Below are positions 1-11,649 of a stretch of 64,000 nucleotides of DNA, piece by piece; within the stretch, counting starts at the first letter, position 1; every line of letters starts with the position of its first letter. The notes below the pieces were generated by a model. The model was not told the DNA's origin and searched no databases. It saw nothing but the letters and a program-made list of their open reading frames with translations. The position numbers were made by a program, and so were the translations under genes. This DNA comes from Zanthoxylum bungeanum (Eukaryota; Streptophyta; Magnoliopsida; Sapindales; Rutaceae): positions 186,001-250,000 of the forward strand of contig SKCR01036761.1 of the NCBI GenBank assembly GCA_019454045.1. Reading direction: 5' to 3'.

Positions 1-1599
1 GCATTTTAGCTATTGCTTTAGACTATCGCTAATGTCATTTTTTTAGAAGGAACCGGGTCACAAAAGAAGATTGATTCAGACGAGCAAAGTATTTTGGACA
101 CCCTGCTCTGCCTCGATGACGTTTAGGCCCTCAATCAGATAATCAATGAGGGTCTTATGAGCTTCAGTCTTGCCCCATTTATCGGTGACTAAAGTTTTAC
201 GTGGTGTCGGGAGAAGCGAGGTTTACCGCTATGCCTATGACGTTGGCGATCAAGACACCGTTGAGCTCGCAGCTCGTAGAGAGTACAGATTTACCCATGG
301 GGGACTAATCGAAGAATAAATTAGTCTCCACCCAGTATAAGATACTGAAAATGATTTAAAGTCGTACTACACCATTCGTAAGGTTCGATCTTAAATTCAT
401 TTGGGTTCATAATGGTCCCTTATTGATTCCAATATAACATCCAGGTTCAAAAGAGGATCAACATGTCTTATTATGAAATAATCATACAAAACAGTCTATA
501 TTTCACGCAACAGACAATCATCCATAAAAAATGATAAAAGAACAAATTACAAAATTACAAAATATCCAGAAATTATCATCTGGCCGGATATATATTGTTA
601 TATCCTGCCAGACATGTTGGATGTCTAGTCTAATTTACTACGTAAACTAGAAAGATCAAAAATGTGGAATAATATCCAGGATAAGCCATGGCAACATCAG
701 AAATAGTTAGATCAATAGTAAAGTAGTAAATAATCAAGAAAGATGATAAATATAGATGCAAAACTAGCACGTCCAGCTTCGTATGGTACGTGGAGTTGTA
801 TACCGAGTGCAAACCATACTACCATCCATTCAAAATAGGTTATGGAATCTACGTTTGGGTTTCTACCCTATATACCATAGAAACACAGACTATTAGATGT
901 ATCAAGTAGAGTGGCCAGATTTTCTGGGGCCCTCAGTTCATACCTCAAGCATTACTCGGCTCCGAGAACATCTCAAAAAGCTTTAGGGCCGTTTCTGGAG
1001 TCAAAGATTGTTATTGTTTTTCTTTGGTTTTAAACATTATGAAAAGCCTCCTCATGTGAATAACACAATCCTTTTATAGAACCATGGCTGTAGTTATTAA
1101 GGAGAAAGGTTTCTTTTGGTAAGGAAATCAACATTTAAGGAAATAGATTATTTGGGAAGGCTATGTGTTTATGGAAACTGGTTAAAATGGAAAGGAGATA
1201 TAGTCATTCTGTTATTCTGGAAACTCAACGTATATTCGCCCTTACTTAAGACATGTCTAGTAGATTTTGATGGAGAAGTCTGGCCGGACATAGGTGACAT
1301 CCAAACTGGATTGGGTGGCTAAGTATGGCCGGAAATAGGTGATATCTGACCTGGATTTGGCTGTTGTTTTAGGAATTATCTAGAATTTCCTCCAATTCCA
1401 GCTGTTGTTTTAGGAATGTTCACATAAGAGACTCATCATCAGGCTATTTGTAAAAATACAGTGTCTACAGAGCTCAAGCGAGTCCACAATTCCTTTCCAC
1501 ATTGTTAGCACGAGGAGGAGGAGGCGAGCTAGGGACTCGATAGACCAAACGCTATTAGAGACTCCCCAGATTACTGCTCTTGTGACTTCTCTTACTGTT
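1..1599. other. unclassified intergenic sequence
   Basis: No recognisable gene or element terminus. Around 80-320 there are short open stretches on the plus strand (for example a run ending ...HGGLIEE before a stop at about 319) that could be worn coding sequence, but I cannot name a family. Positions 540-830 are AT-rich and featureless. A short tandem duplication at 1281-1370 is listed separately. Confidence 0.4.
1281..1370. repeat. 45-bp tandem duplication, two diverged copies
   Basis: The unit beginning tggccgga.ataggtga at 1281 recurs at 1326, a period of 45 bp, with several substitutions. Just downstream a 17-base string, gctgttgttttaggaat, occurs at 1360 and again at 1401. These are simple local duplications in non-coding DNA with no visible function. 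Confidence 0.6.
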
Positions 1600-1729
1600 A
1601 TGTCTTCCCCACCAAAAAGAGCGCGCACTGATGTGGAGAAAGACAAGGGTGGTTTAGGTAGCATCCTAAAAGACACGCCTATTTTTTATCGACCATAAAG
1701 GCAATAATAGTCTCGAAATGGGAGGGCCT
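1600..1729 (+). pseudogene. 5' fragment of a broken spliced gene (left of solo LTR)
   Basis: An ATG at 1600 opens a 32-codon stretch starting MSSPPKRARTD and ending at a TAA at 1696-1698. In a second frame the bases up to 1729 encode ...KAIIVSKWEG. When the solo LTR and one copy of its 5-bp duplication are removed mentally, this second frame runs directly into the frame that begins LSIELVVKEL at 4112. The two blocks are therefore halves of one older coding sequence that had already shifted frame, or had an intron near 1690. The family is not recognised; the basic PPKRAR segment is lysine/arginine-rich. It could be part of a transposon-associated plant protein rather than a host gene. Confidence 0.5.
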
Positions 1730-4106
1730 TGTTGGGGTTTTATTAGGAATTACAGGTTTAGCGCAGCGGAACGCGGAAAAACGATTTTTCCGATTTCAAA
1801 ATTTTTTCTTGAAACAATTAAATAATCTAATTTATTTAATTAACCAATACTTAAATTATGAAATATAACCCAAGAAATCATATTTCTATTAATTACAAAA
1901 TTACCCCAAACTTTTGCAAATTAATTATTTTGGTTTTAAATATGTCAATTACATATTTAATTAATTTCAAATTAACCCAAAAATAATTTTTACATGTTTG
2001 CTACAGTACCAGAAACATTTTCCAGATATTGCGCAACAGCCCAGATTTTTCTGGAATTTACAGAACAGCCCCAAAACTTTGGTTAATTGCAATTTGGCCC
2101 AAAATGCTCAAAACACATCAAGATCAAATCCAATTAATCCCAAATTTTACATGCATCAAATATACATCAAATTAAAGCTAATATATGAAAAGCCCCAAAA
2201 TTTGAGTAGGTTTGGAACCCTGATTTAATAAATCACTCAAATTGGCAATTTACACTAAATTAATAAAATTCAATACTTTAATCATGAAATTAATCAAGAA
2301 CAATTCTAGTTTAATTATTAATGGCTAATTAACTCTAGAATAGCAACTTTATTTTTCTAATTAATTTATTAAGCTTAATTACATTAATAAGCAAATAAAT
2401 TAATTCTACATGCTTAAATACATCCAACAAGCATCCAACAAATTTAATTACAAACTAAAAGAGTAGAGGCATTATCTCAACTCCACAATTGAAGCCAAGA
2501 ATTATGAAACAATATTTCATGAAGAAGAAGAAAGAAAATTACTTACAAAATCTAATTTTTGCCTTTGTTTCCTCTTTCTTCAAAATTGCTCTCAATTCTT
2601 TCTTTTGTTATTTTTGTTGATGTTGCCGTGAATGACCAAGAAGGGAATCAAAACAAATTTTGATTTAAAACCCATTCACCTTCACGTTTTTACTTGCAAA
2701 AATAAATAACAATTAATTCATTTTTGTTGTAAAATCATTGGTCCACAATTAATAAATTAATGATAACACTTTATCCAAATTAAAGTGAACAAAATGTGTT
2801 CCAATGATAATTTGCCATTTCCAACTTTAATATTCTTAAATCATTACAAAAGATATTTAATTTATAAATTAATTTAATTATTTAACAATTAAATAATTAA
2901 TTAATAAATTTAAATATCTTGAATATATGTATTATATTTACAATAAATATCTCAAATACATATATTAATGATATAAGTCAAATATCACAATTTGATATTT
3001 TATTAATGTGTATTTAATAAAATCAAGTATTAAATAAAATACACATCAATATTGGAAATGACCGATAGGTTCCGATTGCATGTATTTTTCGTTTAACCGT
3101 TAAACGAGTTATAAATAATCAGTATTATACATAACAGTTGCCCTAGTGCTCTACGATTAATTTTCATTAGTGAGACTCTCTAGATTCAGGCATATTCGTC
3201 ACGAAATCAAATTACGTGTCCATAATTCACCCACCCGTAAATTATGACTAACACGGATAAACTTACTGAATCATACAGGTCGAGGTCACTGCATACGTAT
3301 AATCCCTCCGTCACAGGTATCCGGATTAATCCAGAGATACAGATACAAACATCAAATCTCTATAGATATAATCACGTCGACGATTTTATTAGCAATCCCT
3401 CAAATAACACTTAGAACTAATTTCTACAGTGTACCACGGGCCCATGGATTTAACAGATTGCTAATTCCATATTGAATACCTATACTCTGTACACAGAGCT
3501 GACGGATCCTATCTTGATACACACAGGATATCCTGAGCATCGGTCCACACCCAATGAACAGGTGGAGGTCTGATCTTAATAAATCGGTGACGTGACTGTC
3601 ATCTAAGTGTGGAGGATAATTCAGATATCCACAGTGGTATCTCAAGTCAAAGAATCACTATGCTCACTCAACCCGAGAAGATTCTTATTGACGTTGGTGT
3701 ACCATCCATTAAGAATCTTCGGTGAGTCGTTCAGTGTTTATCCGCTATAAACACCTACACGTCTATACGAGTCTCCAAGACTCATGGTTCACTGAGAAAC
3801 CATTGGAATCCAAGATTCCAATATACAACATGTACCAGTCTCTACGGGTTTACTTTACTGACCAAGTAGTGTAAACCTTGACCGGGAACTGCCTAAGAAT
3901 GACAACGTCATGATACAACTCAATGTCAGTTGCGACGCTTTTGCAACAGTATCATAACTAATCATTCTAAGGTCGGTTACGTCTTTACCATATAAAAGAA
4001 AAAGTTATATAAAAGAAACTGTTCATTTTATTCATAATAAAACGTTACATTAGTATTTACAAGGAAATACATAATAAAATTGGCGCTAGGAGCACCAACC
4101 CTAACA
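1730..4106 (-). mobile_element. solo LTR, copia family A
   Basis: The block starts TGTTGGGG and ends CCTAACA. It is the reverse complement of the family-A LTRs at 26555-28994 and 33736-35779, and is 2377 bp long. Exactly the same five bases, ggcct, flank it at 1725-1729 and 4107-4111, and no internal region is present. This is the footprint of an insertion followed by LTR-LTR recombination. The LTR interrupts a coding remnant. Short open frames inside it recur in every family-A LTR and are not genes. Confidence 0.9.
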
Positions 4107-4111
4107 GGCCT

Positions 4112-4696
4112 GAGTATTGAACTCGTCGTGAAGGAGCTCATGGGGTCACTCACCCAGGGAGCCGAGTCCCACTTCAACGGAGACCTCGGGAAGATGGTAG
4201 CTAATTGTGTTACTTTAAGCACGGTCATGAAGCATATGTTCCGGCTCAGCCACTCGGTGAGTATGTTTCTAGGTCACATTTAACTTAATTTGTTCAAATT
4301 TTTTTATTGACTCCTTCCTTCTTTTGCAGACCACTCTGCTCGGCCTCAAGCTTCAAGAGGGGGCCACCTCCACCTCCAAAACGAAGCGCAACCTCATGAC
4401 GTCGCATAAGGAATTGGTTGAGGCTTCTATTGAGAATGGAAAGTTGATTTTTGCCAATGCAACCCTGGATGAGGAGAATGCTCATTTGTGTGTTGTGGAG
4501 AATGCCTCCGATGAGAGGGTGATTGGGCTATAGGCTAAGCTTACCGCAACTAAAAAGATAATTGCCAAGACCGAAGAGTAGACTTGGTGCTTAATCAGTA
4601 GTTGGACGTCACTGGTCAACTGAGCGAGAGGCTTCAGAAGGTGATGAAGGAAGCCAATGAGGACCTTGACGAGGCTCAGGTGAACTACACGTCTTT
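4112..4696 (+). pseudogene. 3' part of broken two-exon gene with coiled-coil character
   Basis: Exon 1 (4112-4256) reads LSIELVVKELMG... to ...FRLSHS. A 73-bp intron with GTGAGT at 4257 and TTTTGCAG ending at 4329 follows. Exon 2 continues in phase 0 as TTLLGLKLQEGA... to a TAG at 4531-4533. Beyond it the same kind of sequence goes on with more stops (AKLTATKKIIAKTEE, then QLSERLQKVMKEANEDLDEA) until an LTR begins at 4697. The high Glu/Lys/Leu content and heptad-like spacing suggest a coiled coil. The family is not recognised; plant transposon-associated coiled-coil proteins look similar, so it may itself come from an element. It is broken by at least two stops and two LTR insertions. Confidence 0.55.
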
Positions 4697-7154
4697 TGTT
4701 GGAGTTGGTGCTTGAAGTGCCAATCCGAATTGTATATTTCATTATTTATTAATAAAATAACTATATTTTCAATCCATACCTTATTAATGGTGTTATCATT
4801 ATGCGTATTAGATTGATATATAGATATGCTAAAAATGACATCGACCTTATAATAGTCTTGTAGTAATACTTGACACTAGATGGTCTGACATTGTGATAAG
4901 TATTACTATTGTAAATTATTCTTAAAGTATATATATTCCCAGTTGTTGGTTTTGGAATACGGTCGAATTCCTATAACATAGAAGACTAGCACATGTCGTA
5001 TATTGGAATTGGAGTTCCAATGGTTTAACCCGATGTACCATGAGTTTTGGAAACTCGTAGAGACGTGTGGGTATTGGTTGGATCAAATACTGAATGACTC
5101 ATAAGTGATTCCTAATAGTTGGAAGTACACACCACCGTCAATAGGAATCCTCTCTAGTTGAATAGCATATGTAATCATTTGACGATAGGATATTGATTTT
5201 GTGTGAGATCCTCCACACTTTGATGCCATGTATATCAGAAAATTTTCATGGTTTGGCCTTTAGATGTTCGTTGGGTATGGACCGATACACTCAGTAATCA
5301 AATGCGAAGGAAGATATGATCTGTCGGCCTGTATGTGTACCATAAGGGGTTTAGGTATCCATTTGAGTAAAGTCATGATTCTTAAAGCTTTGGCCAAAGT
5401 CGATCACCTAGGGTGGATCGCATCGGTTATGAAGAATCGTGGACTTGTCGACATGAGATGTGCGCCTTGGAAACTTGACGGTGTATTCTATGTTTCCTAA
5501 GCACAACTCGGATAGCCTACGGCGGAGGGATTGTTAAACATATGTGATGACATCGACTTGTATAGTTCAGAAAGGTCGTTCGTGTTCTTCGTAAATTCGG
5601 AGGTGGCCGAATTATGTACATATTAGCTAGGCTTATATGACGAACGTGTCTGAAATTAGAGAGTCTCAATATGAAGTGTACTCGTTGAGCACTTGGGTAG
5701 CCGATTAATTTTGATAAAAGATAATATTCGATATTATAATTATCAACCAAGATAATCAAGTGTTATTAGATAACATTGATTATTTACTTTGACCTAATTG
5801 GATTGATTGGATTAATTTAATAATTACACAAGGGCTTAATTGTAAAATCATAATTATCTCTACCATTTGAGGATATTATGGTAATTGTAAGTATGTAATA
5901 ATATGTGATTTTGGCTTGATTTAATTGAATTAAATCAAAGTGACAAACATTAAACTAATCCATTTCATAATCCTTGTCTTGATTTAATTGGATTAAAACA
6001 AAGTGGTAGACAATGGAGATTAGTCACACCTAATTATACATATTTTGATAAATTAGATTAAGCTCACATAAAAGTTGATTACAATTTTTATTAATTAAAA
6101 ATTACCTAAGTTTTGCTATAAATAAGAAGCTTTAGGAAGTTTTTAATTAGGCAAAGCAAAAGCTTGAGAAAGCTAAATACAAGCAAGTATTAGAGACATT
6201 AGCCTAAGTTAGAAAGGTGTTTAGAGAAGCTTTGTGAGGTCTCTACAATAATTCATCTAGGAGAAATCCAGATTAGATCTTGGGGTGAAGCTTGCTAGAA
6301 TTGGAATCAAGATTGGATCTTGTAGTCAAGCTTGCTAATCCTTGGAAGTTCTCCAAATATTTCAACAAAGATAAGTAGATTGGATCTTTGAATCAACCTT
6401 GCTCGGTAAGTTTGATCTTCTCTAAAAGCTATATTTTTCATTAATGAGACATTTAGTGTTGAATTATGTATTAAATACATAATGTTGAAATTAGGCTAAT
6501 TAATTGTGTTAGGATGCTTTGGAATTATAAACACAATATGTTTATAATTGGGTCAAAATGTTTATATTAAACATAAACATAAATTAGAGTTTGGAACTCT
6601 ATATAATAGCTTGGAGCTAAGACTACCATTCTAGAATCACTTGACCACCTTTGGTGACCTAGAATTGTTCACGAGTCACTTCATTGTGGATTCTAATTTG
6701 ATTTGTGTTTTTGGATTCAAAATTTACGCAAGTGCGTATTTAGAATAAATTTATGTTTTTTTTTAAAATTATTTGATATTTTGAAAAACTTGATTTTTGT
6801 TCTATAACATGTGTTGATGTTGGTCATGATATTAAAATTAATTTTGGGTGTTTTGAAAATATTTAGGGAAAGTTATAAGCAATTAAAGTTGAAAACCATA
6901 TGCCTTCAGCTCTCTATTTCAAGAAAGCTGAAGGGCTAAACATTTGATTTAGAAAACAAAAAAAAAATGGGTAATTCAGTGTGCAATGCGCGCACTGTAG
7001 TGAGCACTCCCGTTTTTTGAGTTTTCGGACTCCGATTCAACCCCGTTTTTTTTTTCTATACACTCGTAATGGAATATAGTATTTTATTAAATTATTTAAA
7101 ATTATACCCATGCTTGATATACACGGGTTAGACCCATTTCCGTTGTGCGGGGCA
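4697..7154 (+). mobile_element. LTR E, relative of families A/A2
   Basis: It starts TGTTGGAGTTGGTGCTTGAAG, very like the A and A2 LTR starts (ggttggtgctc.gagcgccaatt). It contains the same ordered landmarks: a gacttgagata-like block, the CCATTCTAGA...CTAGAATTGTTC hairpin at 6628-6665, and an end resembling the A2-type ttccgttgtgc terminus. Length is about 2.46 kb. I see no matching target-site duplication and no internal region, so it is either a solo LTR with a degraded edge or a truncated element. The right edge is approximate. Confidence 0.65.
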
Positions 7155-7179
7155 CCGATCCGACCCTAGGGTTTCCATA

Positions 7180-8060
7180 TCTGCCCAAACATCTTCTACC
7201 TTTGTTCGTATGAGATGAAAATTGCTCATTCTATTTCTCAATATGCTTCTTTGCTCTATCATGTATAGCTTTTACCAACTCTGTTTTTCTCTTATCATCC
7301 AAACCCATCCTCTCATCAATAGGTAAATGTATCAAATCCATTGGTATTAGTTGGTTAAAACCATAATCAATCTCAAAAAGAGAATAGTCAGTAAAAGAAT
7401 GCACACTATGATTATAAACAAATTTAATAAAAGGTAGACATTCTTCCCAAGATTTCAATTTCGTAGTAATAACAGTATGTAAAAGTTGTGTTAAGTTCTG
7501 TTAACCACTTCAGTTTGTCAATCAGCCTAGAGATGACAAGTAGTAGAATATAGAAGTTTTGTACCTAATTTACCCCATAAAACCTTCCAAAAATGGCTAA
7601 GGAACTTAACATCCATATCAGAAACAATACTCATAAGAATCCCATGGAGTCGTATTATCTTTCTAAAGAATAAATCAGCAATGTTTGTGGCATCATCAGT
7701 TTTATGATATGTAATGAAGTGCGCCATTTTACTAAACATATCAGCCAGAATAAATATTGAATCCCTCCCCTTTTCGATCTAAGTAAGCCCAAAATAAAGT
7801 CCACCAAAACATCAACCGATGGCTCACTAAGTACGAGTAAGGGTATATATAACCCATAAGGCAACACTCCAGACTTAGTCTTTCCACATGTTATGCACCT
7901 GTCACAAATTTTAATGACATCTCTTTTCATTTTAGGCCAATAGAAGTGTTCATACAATATCTCTAAGGTTTTACCAATCCCAAAGTGACCTATCAAACCA
8001 CCTCTATATGCTTTCTTAACTAATCAAACACGTATAAAACAAGCAGAAATGCATTATTTC
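7180..8060 (-). pseudogene. gypsy integrase remnant
   Basis: Integrase joins element cDNA to host DNA. The zinc-binding region is visible as MIGHFGIGKTLEILYEHFYW with CDRCITC (HHCC type). A core Asp lies in VDVLVDFILG and the second in [22 protein letters not shown] block with the expected Glu appears in another frame near 7495-7530. The C-terminal side continues as KSWEECLPFIKFVYNHSVH. Stops and at least one frameshift break it into pieces at 7231-7458, 7527-7739 and 7655-7996. It lies downstream of the RNase H remnant, as in intact gypsy pol. It cannot make a functional enzyme. Confidence 0.85.
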
Positions 8061-8199
8061 TTCTCCCTAAATTAGTAGCCATCATGTTGAAAGAATTTAC
8101 TAAATGCAGACTTAGAATATGCATCATAAACAACTAAAAAATCAGAATCACCTGCATATAGTTCTTTGATAAACTTAAAACCCAACATTCTAGCACTCA

Positions 8200-9515
8200 T
8201 AAAAGTAAGTAAAACATGCATGCGTGACAAAGCATTTGCCACTATGTTCTAATTACCTTGTTTATAACGGATCATATATGGAAAAAGATCTATAAACTCT
8301 ATCCAACGTGTGTGAAGCTTGTTCAACTTACCTTATCATTTGAGGTGCTTCAATGACTTATGATCAGTATAAATGACGAACTCTTTAGGCCAAAGATAAT
8401 ACTACCAGATCTTCAATCCTTTCACCAATGCATACAACTTCTTATTATAAGTAGGATAACACAATGCTGCTCCACTCAATTTCTCATTGAAATATGCAAT
8501 AGGCTTCTTCTCTTTCATTATTACTGCTCTAATGCCTATGACTGATGCATCACATTTTATTTCAAATATTGACTCAAATCTTCTATAGAAACTAGCCAAA
8601 CCGTGAAAGCTTCTTACCACAGACACTGTCTTAGATGTAGGCCATTATTGGAAAGCCTTTACCTTCTCCTTATCAACTTTAATGTCATTTGCAGAAACTA
8701 AAAAATTAAGAAAAATAATTATATCCATGCAAAATGTGCACTTCTTAAGGTTAACATACAAGTGTTATTTTCTTAAAGTTTCATGAACATGTCTTAAGTG
8801 ATCTACATGCTAATCTAAAATATGACTGTAAACTAAGATGTCATCAGAATAAACAACTATAAATCTCCTTTTGCAAGCACATAAAACATGGTTCATTAAC
8901 CTCGTGAAAGTACTCTGAGCATTTGTAAGACCAAATGACATTAACAAGCATTCATATAATCTATACATAGTCTTAAAAGCATCTTTCCACTTATCACCTT
9001 CCCTCATCCTAATTTGATGGTATCCACTCTTGAGATCTATCTTAGAAAATACTTGGAACCATATAATCATCTATCATGTCATATAGTCTAGGAATATAAT
9101 GGCGATACTTTACTGTAATATTATTGATAGCGCGATAATCCACATACATACGCCAAGTTCCATCATTCTTGGGTACTAAAAGAACTGGTACTGCACACGG
9201 ACTCATGTTTTCTTTCATGTATCCTTTCTCCATCAATTCCCCGACTTGTTTTTAAAGCTTCTTCGTCTCCTTAGGATTACCTCTATAAGTGGGTCTGTTA
9301 GGAATGATTGCTCTAGGAACAAAGTCCATTTAATGCTCAATTTCTCTAATAGGTGGAAGTATATTGGGTATGTCCTCTATAAGTATGTCATTAAACTCCT
9401 GAAATAAGAAATAAATAACGCTAGGAAGAACAAAATCAGTGTTAGTTAAAAGAATATAGGTGTCTTTATAGGCTAGTAGAATCATGAACTTGCTAGCTTC
9501 AAATGCTCTCCTCAC
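8200..9515 (-). pseudogene. gypsy reverse transcriptase / RNase H remnant
   Basis: The linker before RT reads FNDILIEDIPNILPPIREIEH. RT blocks follow: [20 protein letters not shown] (9042-9236), then [20 protein letters not shown] (8810-9070). The catalytic motif is YSDD at 8840-8851, where gypsy elements usually have Y[FV]DD. RNase H starts at FEIKCDAS and continues ...[20 protein letters not shown] (8402-8626). The pieces lie in different frames separated by stops, so the polyprotein is broken. It copied element RNA to DNA in life; this copy is inactive. Confidence 0.88.
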
Positions 9516-9599
9516 TTCTCCCTCTCATAAGTAAAAATCTCTTTTTCACTCTTCTTTTTTTTTCTCCCTCACTAATAACTTTCCTCCATTTGAGTCACT

Positions 9600-10074
9600 T
9601 ATGGCCTTAGGATTTTATCTCTCCCTATTTTCGGCTTGCCCCCAAGGATGTAGCCTCTCTTTCTTTTCCCTCTCTCTCTATTGCTACAACTTAATTTGAT
9701 CCATGTGTATGCTTAGGTGTCAAAGGCATCAACGTGATTGGTTTCCCTTTATGTTTGAAAGAATATATATTCTTGAAACCATCATGCATCACATTTTTTA
9801 TCAAATTGCCACGATCTGCCTAAAAGAATGTGACTTGCATGTAGGCACTACATCACATAAAACCTCATCAGTGTATGGGCCTAAGGTAAATGTAAGTAAC
9901 ATTTGCTTAGTAAATTTCACTTCTTCACATTCATTAAGCAACTGCAATCCCCACTCCTAACCTTTCCACTAATGTCGTGCTAGCCATATTTGTACAAATC
10001 CTGCCATCTACTGCACCGAGTATGAAAGATATTCTCCCTCTGTTGCTTTATATCATCATATCTACTGTGTGCAC
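9600..10074 (-). pseudogene. gypsy protease and linker remnant
   Basis: Reading leftward from 10074, the translation gives SRYDDIKQQRENIFHTRC. In another frame follows VDGRICTNMASTTLVERLG, matching the position of the aspartic-protease DGGSCTN block of many plant gypsy elements, here changed to DGRICTN. Next is EVKFTKQMLLTFTLGPYTDEV with LCDVVP (about 9840-9930). The sequence is in at least two frames and stops abruptly where LTR C begins, so gag is lost. Low-complexity T-rich sequence at 9540-9690 breaks the link to RT. Confidence 0.7.
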
Positions 10075-11646
10075 TATTGGAAACGCTTTCCTTGCACATT
10101 GGAAGCGCCGTTAGACACACAGATCGGACTTGAAAATTTTTTGCCCTTCCCCTTAAATGGCCGAATGGAACCAGCAGCAACACTGAAATTTTATTTCTTC
10201 TTTGGACAAAAATTTAGCCCTAAAACATCCTCGGAACAGTCCCCGAATAGCCCCGAATAGCAGTGCAAAAACCAGAATGTTTTGGACACTAAAAGCGCCC
10301 AAATTTCAACCAAAATAGTCCACTGTTTACGAGAACTACAGTGACGTTTTCAGGTCTATTTTTCAGAGAAAAAAAGCCTCAACACAATCCCAAAAGACCC
10401 CTATGTGTTTCTCAAAAATTCTGGATTGATGCAAGACCAAATCGAGTCCCAGTACACCCAAACAAATGCTCGACAGTGGGCAGAAATTTACCCCACTGCC
10501 GTGAGTCAATAGAGAATGAGAAAATGATTTTGGTTCAACACCACAAGGTCTTCCGTGCTATGTCTCACAACCAACGGAAAGTAGGGTGGGCTACACTCAA
10601 TATTTAGAGATTATAAGTCACACTCAATTTTATTTTTAATTTCTTCTTCTTGTTTTTGTTTTCTCTCAACTCTTGAGAGGATTTAGAGACGATGAAGATG
10701 AATGATAGGGTTTCAAAAAATAAATTCTTCCAAAAAGAAAAATAATTTTCCTTTTTATACTTAGGTTATTTTGTTTCCGAAGTAAAACAAATCCCTTCCT
10801 ATTCCATCATGTGTATTTTCGGCTAAGGGGTTTATTTTTCAATAATTTTGTAACATCCAATATTAATTTCCATAACGAAAATATATGTTACAAAACTAAT
10901 GAGTTATTACCTTTCAAAAAGGTATAACTTCTAAAATAAAGCCAAGGGTTTCCAAAACCCAAAAATTGGAAATTCCAACTTTAGCCTTATTCAATTATAT
11001 CAAATATAATATAATTTTATTAATTTAATAATTATCATATAATTATTAAAAATATATATTAACTTTTAATATATAGTTCCAAGTGTGATAAATAATATTA
11101 TTAATCATATTAATAATATTTATACATATGTGAGTATATAATTGGACTATCCAATTATACTAAATCCGCTATAGTATATCGAGCTAGCACATGGACCAAA
11201 TAGACCTACGGTTCCGAGCTCCAATAATCTCGAAATATTAATTAAGCTCTTAATTAAATATTCTGAATTATTAACTCCGGGTTATTCTACTAAAAACCTG
11301 AAGTTTCACTCTCGTTGCCGCATATGGTATATTAAGCCGAACCAAGTCGGTGTCCATCGATATAATCACTACATACAAACTGACCCTTCACGAGTATCTC
11401 GTAATTAGAGTCGGGTCATAATGTCTATTATACCCTTCTAATTATTTTTACCTTAAGTACCATTGATTCTCTAATGAACAATTTATTCATAACCATTATG
11501 AATTTTAATCTTTTTATTCGAAATAGAAAGACTTGAGCGCTTTAATCGTTCAAGTATCGAATCAACCCTTAAGGAAGACACTCCTCTACTTCTCGCAAGA
11601 AGAAGTGAACTCCATATCTATATAAAACATTCCCAGCTACACAACA
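10075..11646 (-). mobile_element. LTR of family C
   Basis: This 1.57-kb block is colinear, with many differences, with the final 239 bases of the window (63762-64000), which defines family C. The left edge TATTGGAAACGCTTTCC and right edge ...ACACAACA fit a minus-oriented LTR whose original end would have been ...CCAACA. Both copies share the edge palindrome ggaaacgctttcc followed by ggaagcg. There is no internal domain and no convincing duplication (tgcac on the left has no partner). The open frames at 10069-10607 are not supported as genes. Confidence 0.6.
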
Positions 11647-11649
11647 AAC

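Larger units (their letters stand above)
7155..10074 (-). mobile_element. Ty3/gypsy element remnant (protease to integrase)
   Basis: On the minus strand the order is protease, reverse transcriptase, RNase H, integrase, the Ty3/gypsy gene order. It runs from 10074 to about 7180. Gag, both LTRs and the integrase C terminus are missing; the block is cut by an LTR of family C on the right and abuts LTR E on the left. The wording of the RT and integrase blocks resembles plant chromovirus-type gypsy elements, but I would not fix the lineage by eye. Confidence 0.85.
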
